Source of the DNA: Prevotella sp.
GTDB taxonomy: Bacteria; Bacteroidota; Bacteroidia; Bacteroidales; Bacteroidaceae
DNA: 64,000 nucleotides
Assembly (NCBI GenBank): GCA_017410365.1
Contig: JAFQQY010000050.1
Coordinates: 54,375-118,374, forward strand
Direction: 5' to 3'
Of this stretch, positions 8,289 through 17,260 are shown piece after piece (position 1 is the first letter of the stretch; each line of letters begins with the position of its first letter). Under the pieces are notes generated by a model. That model worked only from the letters and a program-made list of their open reading frames with translations. It was not told the DNA's origin and did no database searches. Made by a program: the position numbers and the translations under genes.

Positions 8289-9025
8289 TACCTTGTCTTG
8301 ATGTAAAAGACGGAGAAACTGTAAAAGGAACCAACTTTATTAATCTGCGTAAAGCTGGCGACCCTGTGGAATTGGGCAAGGCTTACAGTAAAGCAGGAGC
8401 CGATGAATTGGTATTCCTTGATATTACAGCAAGTTATGAAGGAAGAAAAACCTTCACAGATATGGTTACTCGCGTAGCTGCTGAGATAAACATACCATTT
8501 ACCGTTGGCGGAGGAATAAACGAACTTGCCGACGTTGAGAGACTTCTTTATGCAGGTGCAGATAAGGTCAGCATAAATAGTGCTGCCATCCGCAATCCAA
8601 ATCTTATCGACCAGATAGCCAATCGATTTGGTTCGCAGGTATGTGTCTGTGCCATCGATGCCCGATTAGAAGACAAGGAATGGTATTGCTACCTTAAGGG
8701 CGGACGCGACAAAACAGAAATAAAGCTCTTCGATTGGGCCTACGAAGCACAGGAACGTGGAGCTGGTGAGATTTTGTTTACCAGCATGAATCATGATGGT
8801 GTCAAAGAAGGTTACGCAAACGAGGCTTTAGCAGTATTGGCAGACAAGTTGTCAATACCCATCATAGCCAGTGGAGGAGCAGGATGCAAAGAACATTTTT
8901 ACGATGCCTTCGCCATTGGCAAAGCTGATGCAGCCCTGGCTGCAAGCGTCTTCCATTTTGGCGAGATACCTGTTCCTGAACTTAAAGAATATTTACACAA
9001 CAGAGGAATTAACGTACGTTTATAA
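8267..9025 (+). CDS. hisF: Imidazole glycerol phosphate synthase, cyclase subunit HisF
   Basis: Forms imidazole glycerol phosphate plus AICAR from PRFAR and ammonia passed from HisH. The 252-residue barrel begins [16 protein letters not shown] with catalytic Asp12; further landmarks are FTVGGGI, DADAR-type CAIDARL, and IIASGGAG. The start inside hisA (22-bp overlap) is the one that gives the conserved [11 protein letters not shown] terminus, so the overlap is real. Confidence 0.96.
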   Translation: MGLAKRIIPCLDVKDGETVKGTNFINLRKAGDPVELGKAYSKAGADELVFLDITASYEGRKTFTDMVTRVAAEINIPFTVGGGINELADVERLLYAGADKVSINSAAIRNPNLIDQIANRFGSQVCVCAIDARLEDKEWYCYLKGGRDKTEIKLFDWAYEAQERGAGEILFTSMNHDGVKEGYANEALAVLADKLSIPIIASGGAGCKEHFYDAFAIGKADAALAASVFHFGEIPVPELKEYLHNRGINVRL

Positions 9026-9034
9026 ATAAATAAT

Positions 9035-9649
9035 ATGAAGATTGATTTTGAAAAATGTGGCGGTTTAGTACCTGCCATCATTCAGGATGCTACAACAAAA
9101 AATGTCCTAATGTTAGGATACATGAACGAAGAGGCATACAACAAGACTATAGAGACCCAAAAGGTAACATTCTATAGCCGCAGTCGCCAGTGTCTTTGGA
9201 CAAAAGGAGAGACTTCTGGCAACTACCTTAACCTTGTAAGCATGGCTATTGATTGCGACAACGACACACTTCTTGTTAAGGTCAACCCAGTCGGTCCTAC
9301 ATGTCATACAGGTACAGACACATGTTGGGGCGAGAAAAACGATGTAAATCCCCTACTCTTCCTTACTTACATTCAGGACTTTATAGAGAAAAGACACAGA
9401 GAAATGCCAGAAGGCAGCTATACAACATCGCTTTTCAAGGATGGTATAAACAGAATGGCTCAGAAAGTTGGCGAGGAAGCACTTGAAGCTGTCATCGAGG
9501 CAACCAACGGTACAAACGAACGTCTTGTCTATGAAGGTGCAGACATGCTCTACCACCTTGTAGTATTGCTTACAAGCAAAGGCCTACGCATCGAAGACCT
9601 TGCAAAGGAACTGCAAGTACGACATGACCCAAATTGGCAAAAACATTAA
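9035..9649 (+). CDS. hisIE: Bifunctional phosphoribosyl-AMP cyclohydrolase / phosphoribosyl-ATP diphosphatase
   Basis: Steps two and three of histidine synthesis in one chain of 204 residues. The N-terminal HisI domain (1-110) shows VLMLGYMNEEAY, FYSRSRQCLWTKGETSGN, the metal-binding DCDNDTLL, and GPTCHTG. The C-terminal HisE domain (about 115-204) has SLFKDGINRMAQKVGEEALE and a YEGADMLYHLVVLL helix. It follows hisF by 9 bp. HisG, hisD, hisC and hisB are not in the window. Confidence 0.96.
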   Translation: MKIDFEKCGGLVPAIIQDATTKNVLMLGYMNEEAYNKTIETQKVTFYSRSRQCLWTKGETSGNYLNLVSMAIDCDNDTLLVKVNPVGPTCHTGTDTCWGEKNDVNPLLFLTYIQDFIEKRHREMPEGSYTTSLFKDGINRMAQKVGEEALEAVIEATNGTNERLVYEGADMLYHLVVLLTSKGLRIEDLAKELQVRHDPNWQKH

Positions 9650-9661
9650 TATCTTTATTAT

Positions 9662-10378
9662 ATGCTTATAGATTACAAGAAAGTTAATATTTATCAACAA
9701 GAAGGCAACAAGATACTTTCTGACGTTGACTTTCATGCAGAAGAAGGCGAGTTTATCTATATAATAGGTAAGGTCGGCACAGGCAAGAGCACTTTTCTGA
9801 AGACACTATATCTTGAATTAGATATCGATGAGGCAGAGGATGCTGTTGTTTTGGGCGAAAACATTTGTAATCTTAAGCGCAAGCACATACCATCCCTTAG
9901 AAGGCAAATGGGTATAATATTCCAGGATTTCCAACTTCTTACAGACAGAACCGTCAAGAAGAACATGGAATTTGTGTTAAGGGCAACGGGATGGAAATCA
10001 AAAGAAGATATATACAAGCGCATCGAAGAGGTGTTAAGTGAGGTTGGAATGCTAGATAAGGCAGAAAAGATGCCCCACGAGTTGTCTGGAGGTGAGCAGC
10101 AGAGAGTGGCTATTGCTCGCGCGATACTAAATAATCCGAAACTGATTGTAGCAGACGAACCAACTGGCAACCTCGACCCTGATACGGCAGCAAGCATTAT
10201 AGAACTGCTTCGCCATATCACTCAAACAGGTGCAGCTGTCATAATGACCACCCACAATGTGCAGATGATAGATAATTATCCGGGTATCGTATACAGATGC
10301 ATCGATGGTCATTTGGAAGATGTGACTAAAAATTACAATCGTTCAGAACTATCTGATGAAGAACCAACAAACAACTAA
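9662..10378 (+). CDS. ftsE: FtsE-type ABC ATPase
   Basis: A 238-residue stand-alone ABC ATPase resembling FtsE, which with FtsX regulates peptidoglycan hydrolases at the septum. It shows Walker A GKVGTGKST, Q-loop FQDFQLL, signature LSGGEQQRVAIARA, and Walker B LIVADEPTGNLD. No membrane partner lies next to it: the neighbours are hisIE (12 bp) and lysC (31 bp). LolD-like identity is the main alternative, but the short length and the KYFxG-free N terminus of the Bacteroidetes FtsE type make FtsE my choice. Confidence 0.8.
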   Translation: MLIDYKKVNIYQQEGNKILSDVDFHAEEGEFIYIIGKVGTGKSTFLKTLYLELDIDEAEDAVVLGENICNLKRKHIPSLRRQMGIIFQDFQLLTDRTVKKNMEFVLRATGWKSKEDIYKRIEEVLSEVGMLDKAEKMPHELSGGEQQRVAIARAILNNPKLIVADEPTGNLDPDTAASIIELLRHITQTGAAVIMTTHNVQMIDNYPGIVYRCIDGHLEDVTKNYNRSELSDEEPTNN

Positions 10379-10409
10379 CATAGAGTATAAATAAACAAAA
10401 ATAAGAATT

Positions 10410-11726
10410 ATGAAAGTAATGAAATTTGGTGGCACCTCTGTCGGTGCTCCAGCACGCATGAAGGAAGTTACAAAACTTGCAACATCATCAAATGAACCAG
10501 TATTTCTGGTATTGTCTGCAATGTCAGGTACAACAAATTCTTTGGTAGAAATTTCAGATTACCTGTATAAGAAAAATGCTGACGGAGCTAACGAAGTTAT
10601 CAATAGCCTCGAACAGAAATACATGAAGCATGTAGAAGAACTATATTCAACTGAGGAATATAAAGAAATTACACGCAACTTCCTTATCAGCGAATTCAAT
10701 TACCTACGTTCATTCACAAAGGAACTCTTCACCAGTTTTGAAGAGAAAAGCATCATAGCTCAAGGCGAAATGATGTCAACCAATATGGTTGCCAACTACA
10801 TGAAGGAGCAAGGCATTAACGCTGTTCTCCTGAATGCCCTTGACTTTATGCGCACAGATAAGAATTCAGAACCAGACCCTTCGTATATAAAAGAGAAACT
10901 GACAAAGATTCTTGAAGAGAACAAGGGAGCACAGGTTTATATCACTCAAGGATTCATCTGCCGTAATGCTTATGGCGAGATTGACAACCTGCAACGTGGA
11001 GGTAGTGACTACACAGCATCATTAATCGGTGCAGCCATAAATGCTGACGAAATTCAGATATGGACAGACATCGATGGCATGCATAACAACGACCCAAGAA
11101 TTGTTGACAAGACAGAACCTGTTCATCAATTGCATTTTGAAGAAGCTGCTGAGTTGGCATACTTCGGAGCAAAGATTCTTCACCCAACATGCGTTCAGCC
11201 TGCCAAATATGCTGGCATTCCAGTACGTCTGCTGAATACAATGGACCCATCTGCAGAAGGAACAACCATCAGTACACGTACCGAATATGGCAAAATCAAG
11301 GCCGTTGCTGCAAAGGACAACATCATCGCCATAAAAATCAAGTCAAGCCGCATGCTTCTGGCAACAGGTTTCTTGCGTAAGGTATTCGAGATTTTCGAAA
11401 GCTATCAAACACCTATCGACATGATTTGCACATCAGAGGTCGGCATTTCCATGTCTATCGACAACTCTTCACACTTAGGCGAAATCGTTGACGAGCTTAA
11501 GAAATATGGTACAGTAACAGTTGACACCGGCATGTGTATCATCTGTGTAGTTGGTGACCTCGATTGGTCAAACATTGGTTTTGAAACACAGGTCTTGGAA
11601 GCATTGAAGAACATTCCTGTAAGAATGATTTCTTATGGCGGTAGCAACTACAACATCTCATTCCTTATCAAGGAAGAAGACAAGCGTCGTGCTTTGCAAA
11701 GTCTCAGTGACACCTTATTTAAATAA
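10410..11726 (+). CDS. lysC: Aspartate kinase (monofunctional)
   Basis: Phosphorylates aspartate, opening the lysine/DAP, threonine and methionine pathway. The 438-residue chain begins MKVMKFGGTSVGAP (nucleotide site), has QGFICRN, the RGGSDYTASLIGAAI substrate loop and WTDIDGMHNNDPR, and ends with two ACT domains (about 310-438). There is no homoserine dehydrogenase domain, so it differs from the ThrA fusion common in Bacteroidetes. It sits directly before lysA (6 bp), which suggests it serves DAP/lysine supply. Confidence 0.94.
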   Translation: MKVMKFGGTSVGAPARMKEVTKLATSSNEPVFLVLSAMSGTTNSLVEISDYLYKKNADGANEVINSLEQKYMKHVEELYSTEEYKEITRNFLISEFNYLRSFTKELFTSFEEKSIIAQGEMMSTNMVANYMKEQGINAVLLNALDFMRTDKNSEPDPSYIKEKLTKILEENKGAQVYITQGFICRNAYGEIDNLQRGGSDYTASLIGAAINADEIQIWTDIDGMHNNDPRIVDKTEPVHQLHFEEAAELAYFGAKILHPTCVQPAKYAGIPVRLLNTMDPSAEGTTISTRTEYGKIKAVAAKDNIIAIKIKSSRMLLATGFLRKVFEIFESYQTPIDMICTSEVGISMSIDNSSHLGEIVDELKKYGTVTVDTGMCIICVVGDLDWSNIGFETQVLEALKNIPVRMISYGGSNYNISFLIKEEDKRRALQSLSDTLFK

Positions 11727-11732
11727 TCATAT

Positions 11733-12896
11733 ATGAAAGGAACATTTCCTTTAAAGAGTTTCGAATCGGTAGTTACTCCATTTTATTACTATGATGCCGA
11801 ATTGTTGAGAGAAACCCTCAAGACAATAACATCTGAAGCTAATAAGTATGAGAACTTTACCGTTCACTATGCCATAAAAGCGAATGCCAATCCAAAGATA
11901 TTGCGCATAATCAAGGAAGCAGGACTTGGTGCCGATTGTGTCAGTGGCGGAGAAATCAGTGCTGCCGCTGATGCAGGTTTTCCAAACAATAAGATTGTTT
12001 ATGCAGGCGTTGGCAAAAGCGATTGGGAAATAGAACTCGGATTGGACAAGGATATCTTCTGCTTCAATGTTGAAAGCATCGAAGAACTTGAGGTTATCAA
12101 TGAAATAGCCGGCAAGAAGAATAAGGTTGCGCAAGTAGCCTTTAGAATAAATCCCAATGTCGGTGCACATACTCATGCCAACATAACCACTGGTCTTTCC
12201 GAAAACAAATTCGGAATAGCCATGGAGGACATGATAAAGGTTATAGAGATAGCATCTGAAATGCAGAATGTAAAGTTTGTAGGACTTCATTTTCATATTG
12301 GCTCTCAGATACTTGACCTTGGTGACTTCAAGGCTTTATGCAATAGAGTAAACGACCTTCAGGATGAACTGGAGCGACATCATATTTGTCCTGAGCACAT
12401 TAATGTAGGAGGTGGTCTTGGCATTGACTATGCCCACCCAAACAGAGTTCCGATGGCAGACTTCACCAACTATTTCAATACGTTTGCAAAACATTTGAAG
12501 CTGAGACCAGGACAGAAGTTGCATTTCGAATTAGGCAGGGCTGTAGTCGCTCCATGCGGTTCGTTAATAACTAAGGTGCTTTACGTCAAGAAGACTGCAC
12601 ATAAGCAGTTTGCCATTGTAGATGCTGGTATGACCGACCTGATACGTCCAGCACTCTACCAGGCATATCACAAGATAGAGAACATATCAAGCGAAGATAA
12701 TGCCGAGACATACGATGTTGTAGGACCGATATGTGAATCCAGCGATGTATTTGGCAAGCAGATTGACCTGAACAAATGCGTACGTGGACATTATATTGCC
12801 ATCCGCTCTGCCGGTGCATATGGCGAAATTATGGCATCTGGTTATAATTGCAGGAAACTCCCGTTGGGATATACAAGCGATGAATTAGCAAAATGA
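11733..12896 (+). CDS. lysA: Diaminopimelate decarboxylase
   Basis: PLP enzyme converting meso-DAP to lysine and CO2. The 387-residue protein is a fold-type III decarboxylase: PLP lysine in HYAIKANANP (about residue 49), GADCVSGGE, the HFHIGSQ loop, VGGGLGIDY, ELGRAVVAPCGSL, and the active-site cysteine in GPICESSDVF. The C-terminal AYGEIMASGYNCR loop is typical of LysA rather than arginine or carboxynorspermidine decarboxylases. It is linked to lysC upstream and the glycosyltransferase downstream (13 bp). Confidence 0.95.
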   Translation: MKGTFPLKSFESVVTPFYYYDAELLRETLKTITSEANKYENFTVHYAIKANANPKILRIIKEAGLGADCVSGGEISAAADAGFPNNKIVYAGVGKSDWEIELGLDKDIFCFNVESIEELEVINEIAGKKNKVAQVAFRINPNVGAHTHANITTGLSENKFGIAMEDMIKVIEIASEMQNVKFVGLHFHIGSQILDLGDFKALCNRVNDLQDELERHHICPEHINVGGGLGIDYAHPNRVPMADFTNYFNTFAKHLKLRPGQKLHFELGRAVVAPCGSLITKVLYVKKTAHKQFAIVDAGMTDLIRPALYQAYHKIENISSEDNAETYDVVGPICESSDVFGKQIDLNKCVRGHYIAIRSAGAYGEIMASGYNCRKLPLGYTSDELAK

Positions 12897-12909
12897 AAAT
12901 AATGTCTGT

Positions 12910-14046
12910 ATGACTATGGATATTGTGACAATAACAATATGCTGTAGCCTGTTGCTACTGGCAATTATATCACCATTCTGTAATGGTTTGTTCAGAAAGC
13001 CACGACAGAAAACAAAGATTGGCGACTTAAACAAGTTGCCATCTTTGTCTGTTGTAATAGCTGCCCACGATAGTGCCATAGAACTACAGAAGAATCTTCC
13101 GCTTATTCTTGAGCAAGAGTATGATGGCGAGTTTGAAGTAGTTGTCGTAGATGAGTCATCAACCGACAACACGACAGATGTCATCAAGTTGCTTAAATCA
13201 AAGTATCCTAATCTTTATTCAACCTTTATACCTTCAACCAGCCGTTATCTTAGCCGTAAGAAATTGGCTTTGACTATTGGCATGAAGGCAGCAAAGAACG
13301 AATGGGTAATCATTACCGATGCCAATTGCTATCCTACATCAAAGAATTGGCTATCGACAATGGCTTCAGGTTGTAGCGATGACAAGGATTTGGTTATCGG
13401 ATATGGCAATTATTCATACAACACATCAGCCTTCCTTCGTTATGAACGGTTGAGAACCGCATGTTATGCCCTATCTGCCGCCATGCGTGGTACTGCTTAC
13501 AGGTGCAACACGTGCAATCTGGCCTTGCGCAAGAGTGTTTTCATGAACAACAATGGATTCTTGAAAAACCTCAAATACCTGAGAGGCGAATACGATTTCA
13601 TAGTAAACGAATTTGCAAGCAAGAACAATACTGCCATTGTATTGAACCTGGATGCTACAATAAGACAGGAGATAGTATCTAGAAAGATGCGTATAGACAG
13701 TTTGACATACTATTATGAGACACGTAAACACCTAAAGCGCAGTTTCCTGTACAGATTCATACAATTTCTTGATTCTGCTTTGCTTCATATAAGTTACGTG
13801 GCCATCATCCTATCAATAATATACGCCATACTTACAAGCAACACCGTCGTACTGTCAGTTAGCTTGTCAGCACTAATAATAACCCTGGCACTAAGATTAT
13901 TGGTAGCTCGGAAGACAATAAAACACCTGAAAGAAGAGTTAAATATATGTATGATACCATTTTATGAGATATACTCATTGTGGTTTAACATATACTTAAT
14001 GATTAGGCACAAGCTGTCAGACAAACACGATTTCATAAGGAAATAA
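12910..14046 (+). CDS. Membrane-bound family 2 glycosyltransferase
   Basis: A 378-residue protein with one N-terminal membrane segment (about residues 3-24), a cytoplasmic GT-A domain (about 45-270), and two C-terminal helices (about 290-345). GT2 hallmarks are LSVVIAAHDSAIEL, VVVDESSTDNTTD (nucleotide-binding Asp), and VIITDANCYP where DxN stands in for the DxD motif. A terminal basic tail follows. Donor and acceptor cannot be deduced. Position between lysA and fbp (13 and 14 bp gaps) places it in the operon without explaining its role. Confidence 0.88.
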   Translation: MTMDIVTITICCSLLLLAIISPFCNGLFRKPRQKTKIGDLNKLPSLSVVIAAHDSAIELQKNLPLILEQEYDGEFEVVVVDESSTDNTTDVIKLLKSKYPNLYSTFIPSTSRYLSRKKLALTIGMKAAKNEWVIITDANCYPTSKNWLSTMASGCSDDKDLVIGYGNYSYNTSAFLRYERLRTACYALSAAMRGTAYRCNTCNLALRKSVFMNNNGFLKNLKYLRGEYDFIVNEFASKNNTAIVLNLDATIRQEIVSRKMRIDSLTYYYETRKHLKRSFLYRFIQFLDSALLHISYVAIILSIIYAILTSNTVVLSVSLSALIITLALRLLVARKTIKHLKEELNICMIPFYEIYSLWFNIYLMIRHKLSDKHDFIRK

Positions 14047-14060
14047 AATTTGCTAAAGAT

Positions 14061-16037
14061 ATGATGAATAACGAGACACAGACCCAGTATCTGAAACTAC
14101 TTTCACGCTCATTTCCAACAATAGCAGATGCCAGCAAGGAGATAATCAACCTGAAGGCGATTCTTAACCTTCCGAAGGGTACTGAACACTTTCTTGCTGA
14201 CATACATGGCGAAAGTGAAGCATTTCAGCATATTCTAAAAAACGCTTCTGGCAATATCAAGCGAAAGGTGAACGAACTGTTCGGCAAAAGCATCAGCGAC
14301 GCAGAGAAGAAAGAACTTTGCATGCTCATATACTATCCAGAAAAGAAGCTTCAGCTGATAAAGAGTTCCGGATGCGACATCGACAACTGTTATCACGTTA
14401 CAATCCATCAACTTGTAAACGTCTGCAAGGATGTTTCTAGCAAATACACACGCTCTAAGGTACGCAAGAATCTGCCGAAAGATTTCAGTTATATTATCGA
14501 GGAATTGCTCCACGAAAGGTCTGATGACTATAACAAAGGCGCCTATGTAAATGTTATTGTCGATACCATTATCACCACGGGACGTGCCGACGACTTCATT
14601 ATAGCCTTGTGTAACGTAATACAAAGGCTGGCCATTGATACGCTCCACATTCTTGGCGACATCTATGACCGTGGCCATGGCGCCCATTATGTGATGGATA
14701 CGCTCAGAGATTACCATTCTTGGGACATACAATGGGGCAACCATGACATTCTGTGGATGGGTGCTAGTGCTGGCAATAAGGCTTGCATCTGTAATGTATT
14801 GCGATTGTCGCTACGCTATGCCAACCTTGACACGCTCGAGGAATACGGCATCAACCTCGTACCTCTGGCTACATTTGCCATGGAAGTATATGGCGATGAC
14901 CCATGTGTGGAGTTCATACCAAAGCTGCAAGGCGGCGAGACAATGGACGAAAAGACAAAATTGCTTACAGCAAGAATGCACAAAGCAATATCTATCTTGC
15001 AGTTCAAGGAAGAGGCTCGCATATTCAACCGCAGAGAAGAATGGCAAATGACCGACCGCAGCATGCTCAATACCATCGACTATAACAGAGGTATATGTAT
15101 AATCGACGGCAACGAATATCCTATGACTAGTTGCTCATTCCCTACAGTAGATGCCGAGAATCCTAATGAACTGACAGCAGAAGAGACAATATTGATGGAC
15201 AAACTGCTACACTCTTTTGCTGTAAGCGAGCGACTGAGAAAGCATGTAAACGCCCTACTTAGCCATGGATGCATGTATGCCATATACAACAGCAACCTGC
15301 TTTTCCACGCTTCCATTCCTTTGAACGAAGACGGTACGCTGAAGGAAATTACGCTTAACGACGACAAGAAATATAGTGGTCGAGAACTGATGCACCGCAT
15401 AGGAATGATTATCCGTTCGGCATTCGAACAGGATGCAACAGAAAAGGAAAGGGAATTTGCCAAAGACTATTTCCTCTATCTATGGTGCGGAAAGGACAGT
15501 CCCCTATTCGACAAGTCGAAAATGGCTACCTTCGAGAGATATTTCCTTACAGACAAAAGTATCTTCGTAGAAGAAAAGGGAGCATACTTCCGACTAAGAA
15601 ACGATGAAGAGATATGCGACAAGATACTCGATGCTTTCGGGGTTGAAGGTGAAAACCGCCACATCATCAACGGTCACGTTCCTGTTCATGCCAGCAGAGG
15701 CGAGAATCCTATTAAGGCAAACGGAAAACTAATGGTCATAGACGGCGGTTTCAGCGAACCGTATCATAAGGAAACGGGCATTGCTGGCTATACTCTTGTG
15801 TATCACTCCAAGGGTTTCGAACTTGTTCAGCATGAACCGTTTACAAATGCTGCAGAAGCGATAGCTACGGGTAGCGATATTAAGAGCCGAACGCAGATTG
15901 TTGAGATGAGCGGCAGACGTCTGCTGGTGGCTGATACTGACAAAGGTCGCGAGATTAGGCAGCAGATAGAACAACTTCAATTGCTGCTATATGCCTATAG
16001 ACATGGTATAATAAAGGAAAAAGAAAAGAGGGATTAA
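14061..16037 (+). CDS. fbp: Class III fructose-1,6-bisphosphatase
   Basis: Gluconeogenic hydrolysis of fructose-1,6-bisphosphate. The 658-residue length and metallophosphatase signatures (LADIHGES, GDIYDRGHGAHY, WGNHDILWMGA, and INGHVPV) mark the Firmicutes/Bacteroidetes type III enzyme, unrelated to E. coli Fbp or GlpX. Two ATGs in tandem (14061, 14064) are equally good starts. It is the last gene of the purU run, and its stop codon lies inside the loop of the terminator. Confidence 0.95.
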   Translation: MMNNETQTQYLKLLSRSFPTIADASKEIINLKAILNLPKGTEHFLADIHGESEAFQHILKNASGNIKRKVNELFGKSISDAEKKELCMLIYYPEKKLQLIKSSGCDIDNCYHVTIHQLVNVCKDVSSKYTRSKVRKNLPKDFSYIIEELLHERSDDYNKGAYVNVIVDTIITTGRADDFIIALCNVIQRLAIDTLHILGDIYDRGHGAHYVMDTLRDYHSWDIQWGNHDILWMGASAGNKACICNVLRLSLRYANLDTLEEYGINLVPLATFAMEVYGDDPCVEFIPKLQGGETMDEKTKLLTARMHKAISILQFKEEARIFNRREEWQMTDRSMLNTIDYNRGICIIDGNEYPMTSCSFPTVDAENPNELTAEETILMDKLLHSFAVSERLRKHVNALLSHGCMYAIYNSNLLFHASIPLNEDGTLKEITLNDDKKYSGRELMHRIGMIIRSAFEQDATEKEREFAKDYFLYLWCGKDSPLFDKSKMATFERYFLTDKSIFVEEKGAYFRLRNDEEICDKILDAFGVEGENRHIINGHVPVHASRGENPIKANGKLMVIDGGFSEPYHKETGIAGYTLVYHSKGFELVQHEPFTNAAEAIATGSDIKSRTQIVEMSGRRLLVADTDKGREIRQQIEQLQLLLYAYRHGIIKEKEKRD

Positions 16038-16048
16038 CCCTCTTTTTT
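16024..16048 (+). terminator. Intrinsic terminator, probably bidirectional
   Basis: AAAAGAGGG pairs with CCCTCTTTT around an ATTAA loop that contains the fbp stop codon. The symmetric A/T tracts would also serve the minus-strand gene ending at 16052. Confidence 0.85.
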
Positions 16049-16051
16049 GTT

Positions 16052-17239
16052 TTACTTGCTACCGTACTTGTAATACCACCAATAAGTTCCGGCATAACGT
16101 TCCCACGTCTTCAGGCGCTTATGAGCCGCTTGTTGGTAAGACTTTTCTATTTCCACAAATGCAGCATAGTCAGCAGCCAGTTGCTCGTCTCCAACCTGAT
16201 ATGCTAAATCTTTCCTGTTGCCCATCAAGAGCAAAGCCTCACGATAATGTAGCGGTAAAGTATCTGTAGGGCTATAGTATTTTGGCAAACAATCAACGAA
16301 TTTATCCAACCGTCTGTCTACCAAATGGCCGCACAACATGTAGTCGCCAATAACTTTATTGTTAGGATATAGTTTGTCTATGATTTTAAGATATTGTCTT
16401 GTTGACATAGGCACAGACGGTTTGGCTCCCAGAACCTTGAACACGCTGTCGGTATTATATATTACACAAGCCGATTTGCTGTCAGCTAAGGGCAAAAGAT
16501 CTGTGCTTCTGCCAACAACGGTTCCCTTGAAAAGAGCTTCGCCCATCTGTCCGCTCTTTGCCAGTCGATGAGCATTTAGCATGGTCACACTGCTTCCGTT
16601 CTCGATGTCGGCAGTATCTGTCTTGTCATAAGCAAAAGTCACGTATTTTTCTATATCGGCATTACCTTGCATCAGTTCCTGTTCTATCTTCATTCTGTTG
16701 TGGAAGATATCGTTGCCATTTCCTACCAATCCCGTGAACAGCATCATAAGGCTCATCAAAGCCGTGTTCAACCAAGTATCATGCGAAAGGAAAGAAGAGC
16801 GACGCTGTATGAATGCATACAGATTATTGCCCAACTTGAAGTAGACAATCGCCCATATGATAGTTATCAACGCCACCACCAACAGATAGTGCTGATAAAG
16901 ATATATGGCACCGATGCTTGCATTTACGTTAGTAAGAAGCGCCAGAAGCAGAAACGAAGGATAGAACGACAGGGCAAAGATATTCTTTTTCCTGTAAAGT
17001 CCTTTAACTGCTAATTGCACCAGCAAGAGAAAAACAGTTATCAGTATTGCGCCTATAAGATTGTCATAAGAGGTTACCCCCTCGCTTAACACATGCTGAA
17101 AGGCTGCAAGAACAGGTCCCTGATAAAAATATAGATATAAGAATGAGAAGAGGCTGAAAATGAAATAACAGCCCCATCTCATAGTTTTCGAATAGATATC
17201 AGACGCTTCGTGTCCTCTATTATTCCAAGCACTCATCAA
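16052..17239 (-). CDS. Polytopic membrane protein with soluble C-terminal half (DUF6057-like)
   Basis: 395 residues. About five hydrophobic helices fill residues 22-175 (for example FIFSLFSFLYLYFYQG, AILITVFLLLVQLAV, LMSLMMLFTGLVG), and the remaining 220 residues form a soluble helical domain with YKYGSK at the C terminus. The repeat-like pattern (ALFKGTVVG, MLCGHLVDRRLDKF, YREALLLMGN) recalls TPR-like helices. I think it matches the Bacteroidetes DUF6057 family, though shorter than versions I recall. It lies 21 bp downstream of glgB, but a functional tie to glycogen is only guilt by association. Confidence 0.75.
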   Translation of the reverse strand: MMSAWNNRGHEASDIYSKTMRWGCYFIFSLFSFLYLYFYQGPVLAAFQHVLSEGVTSYDNLIGAILITVFLLLVQLAVKGLYRKKNIFALSFYPSFLLLALLTNVNASIGAIYLYQHYLLVVALITIIWAIVYFKLGNNLYAFIQRRSSFLSHDTWLNTALMSLMMLFTGLVGNGNDIFHNRMKIEQELMQGNADIEKYVTFAYDKTDTADIENGSSVTMLNAHRLAKSGQMGEALFKGTVVGRSTDLLPLADSKSACVIYNTDSVFKVLGAKPSVPMSTRQYLKIIDKLYPNNKVIGDYMLCGHLVDRRLDKFVDCLPKYYSPTDTLPLHYREALLLMGNRKDLAYQVGDEQLAADYAAFVEIEKSYQQAAHKRLKTWERYAGTYWWYYKYGSK

Positions 17240-17260
17240 TAATTTATTCTACGAATTTAC

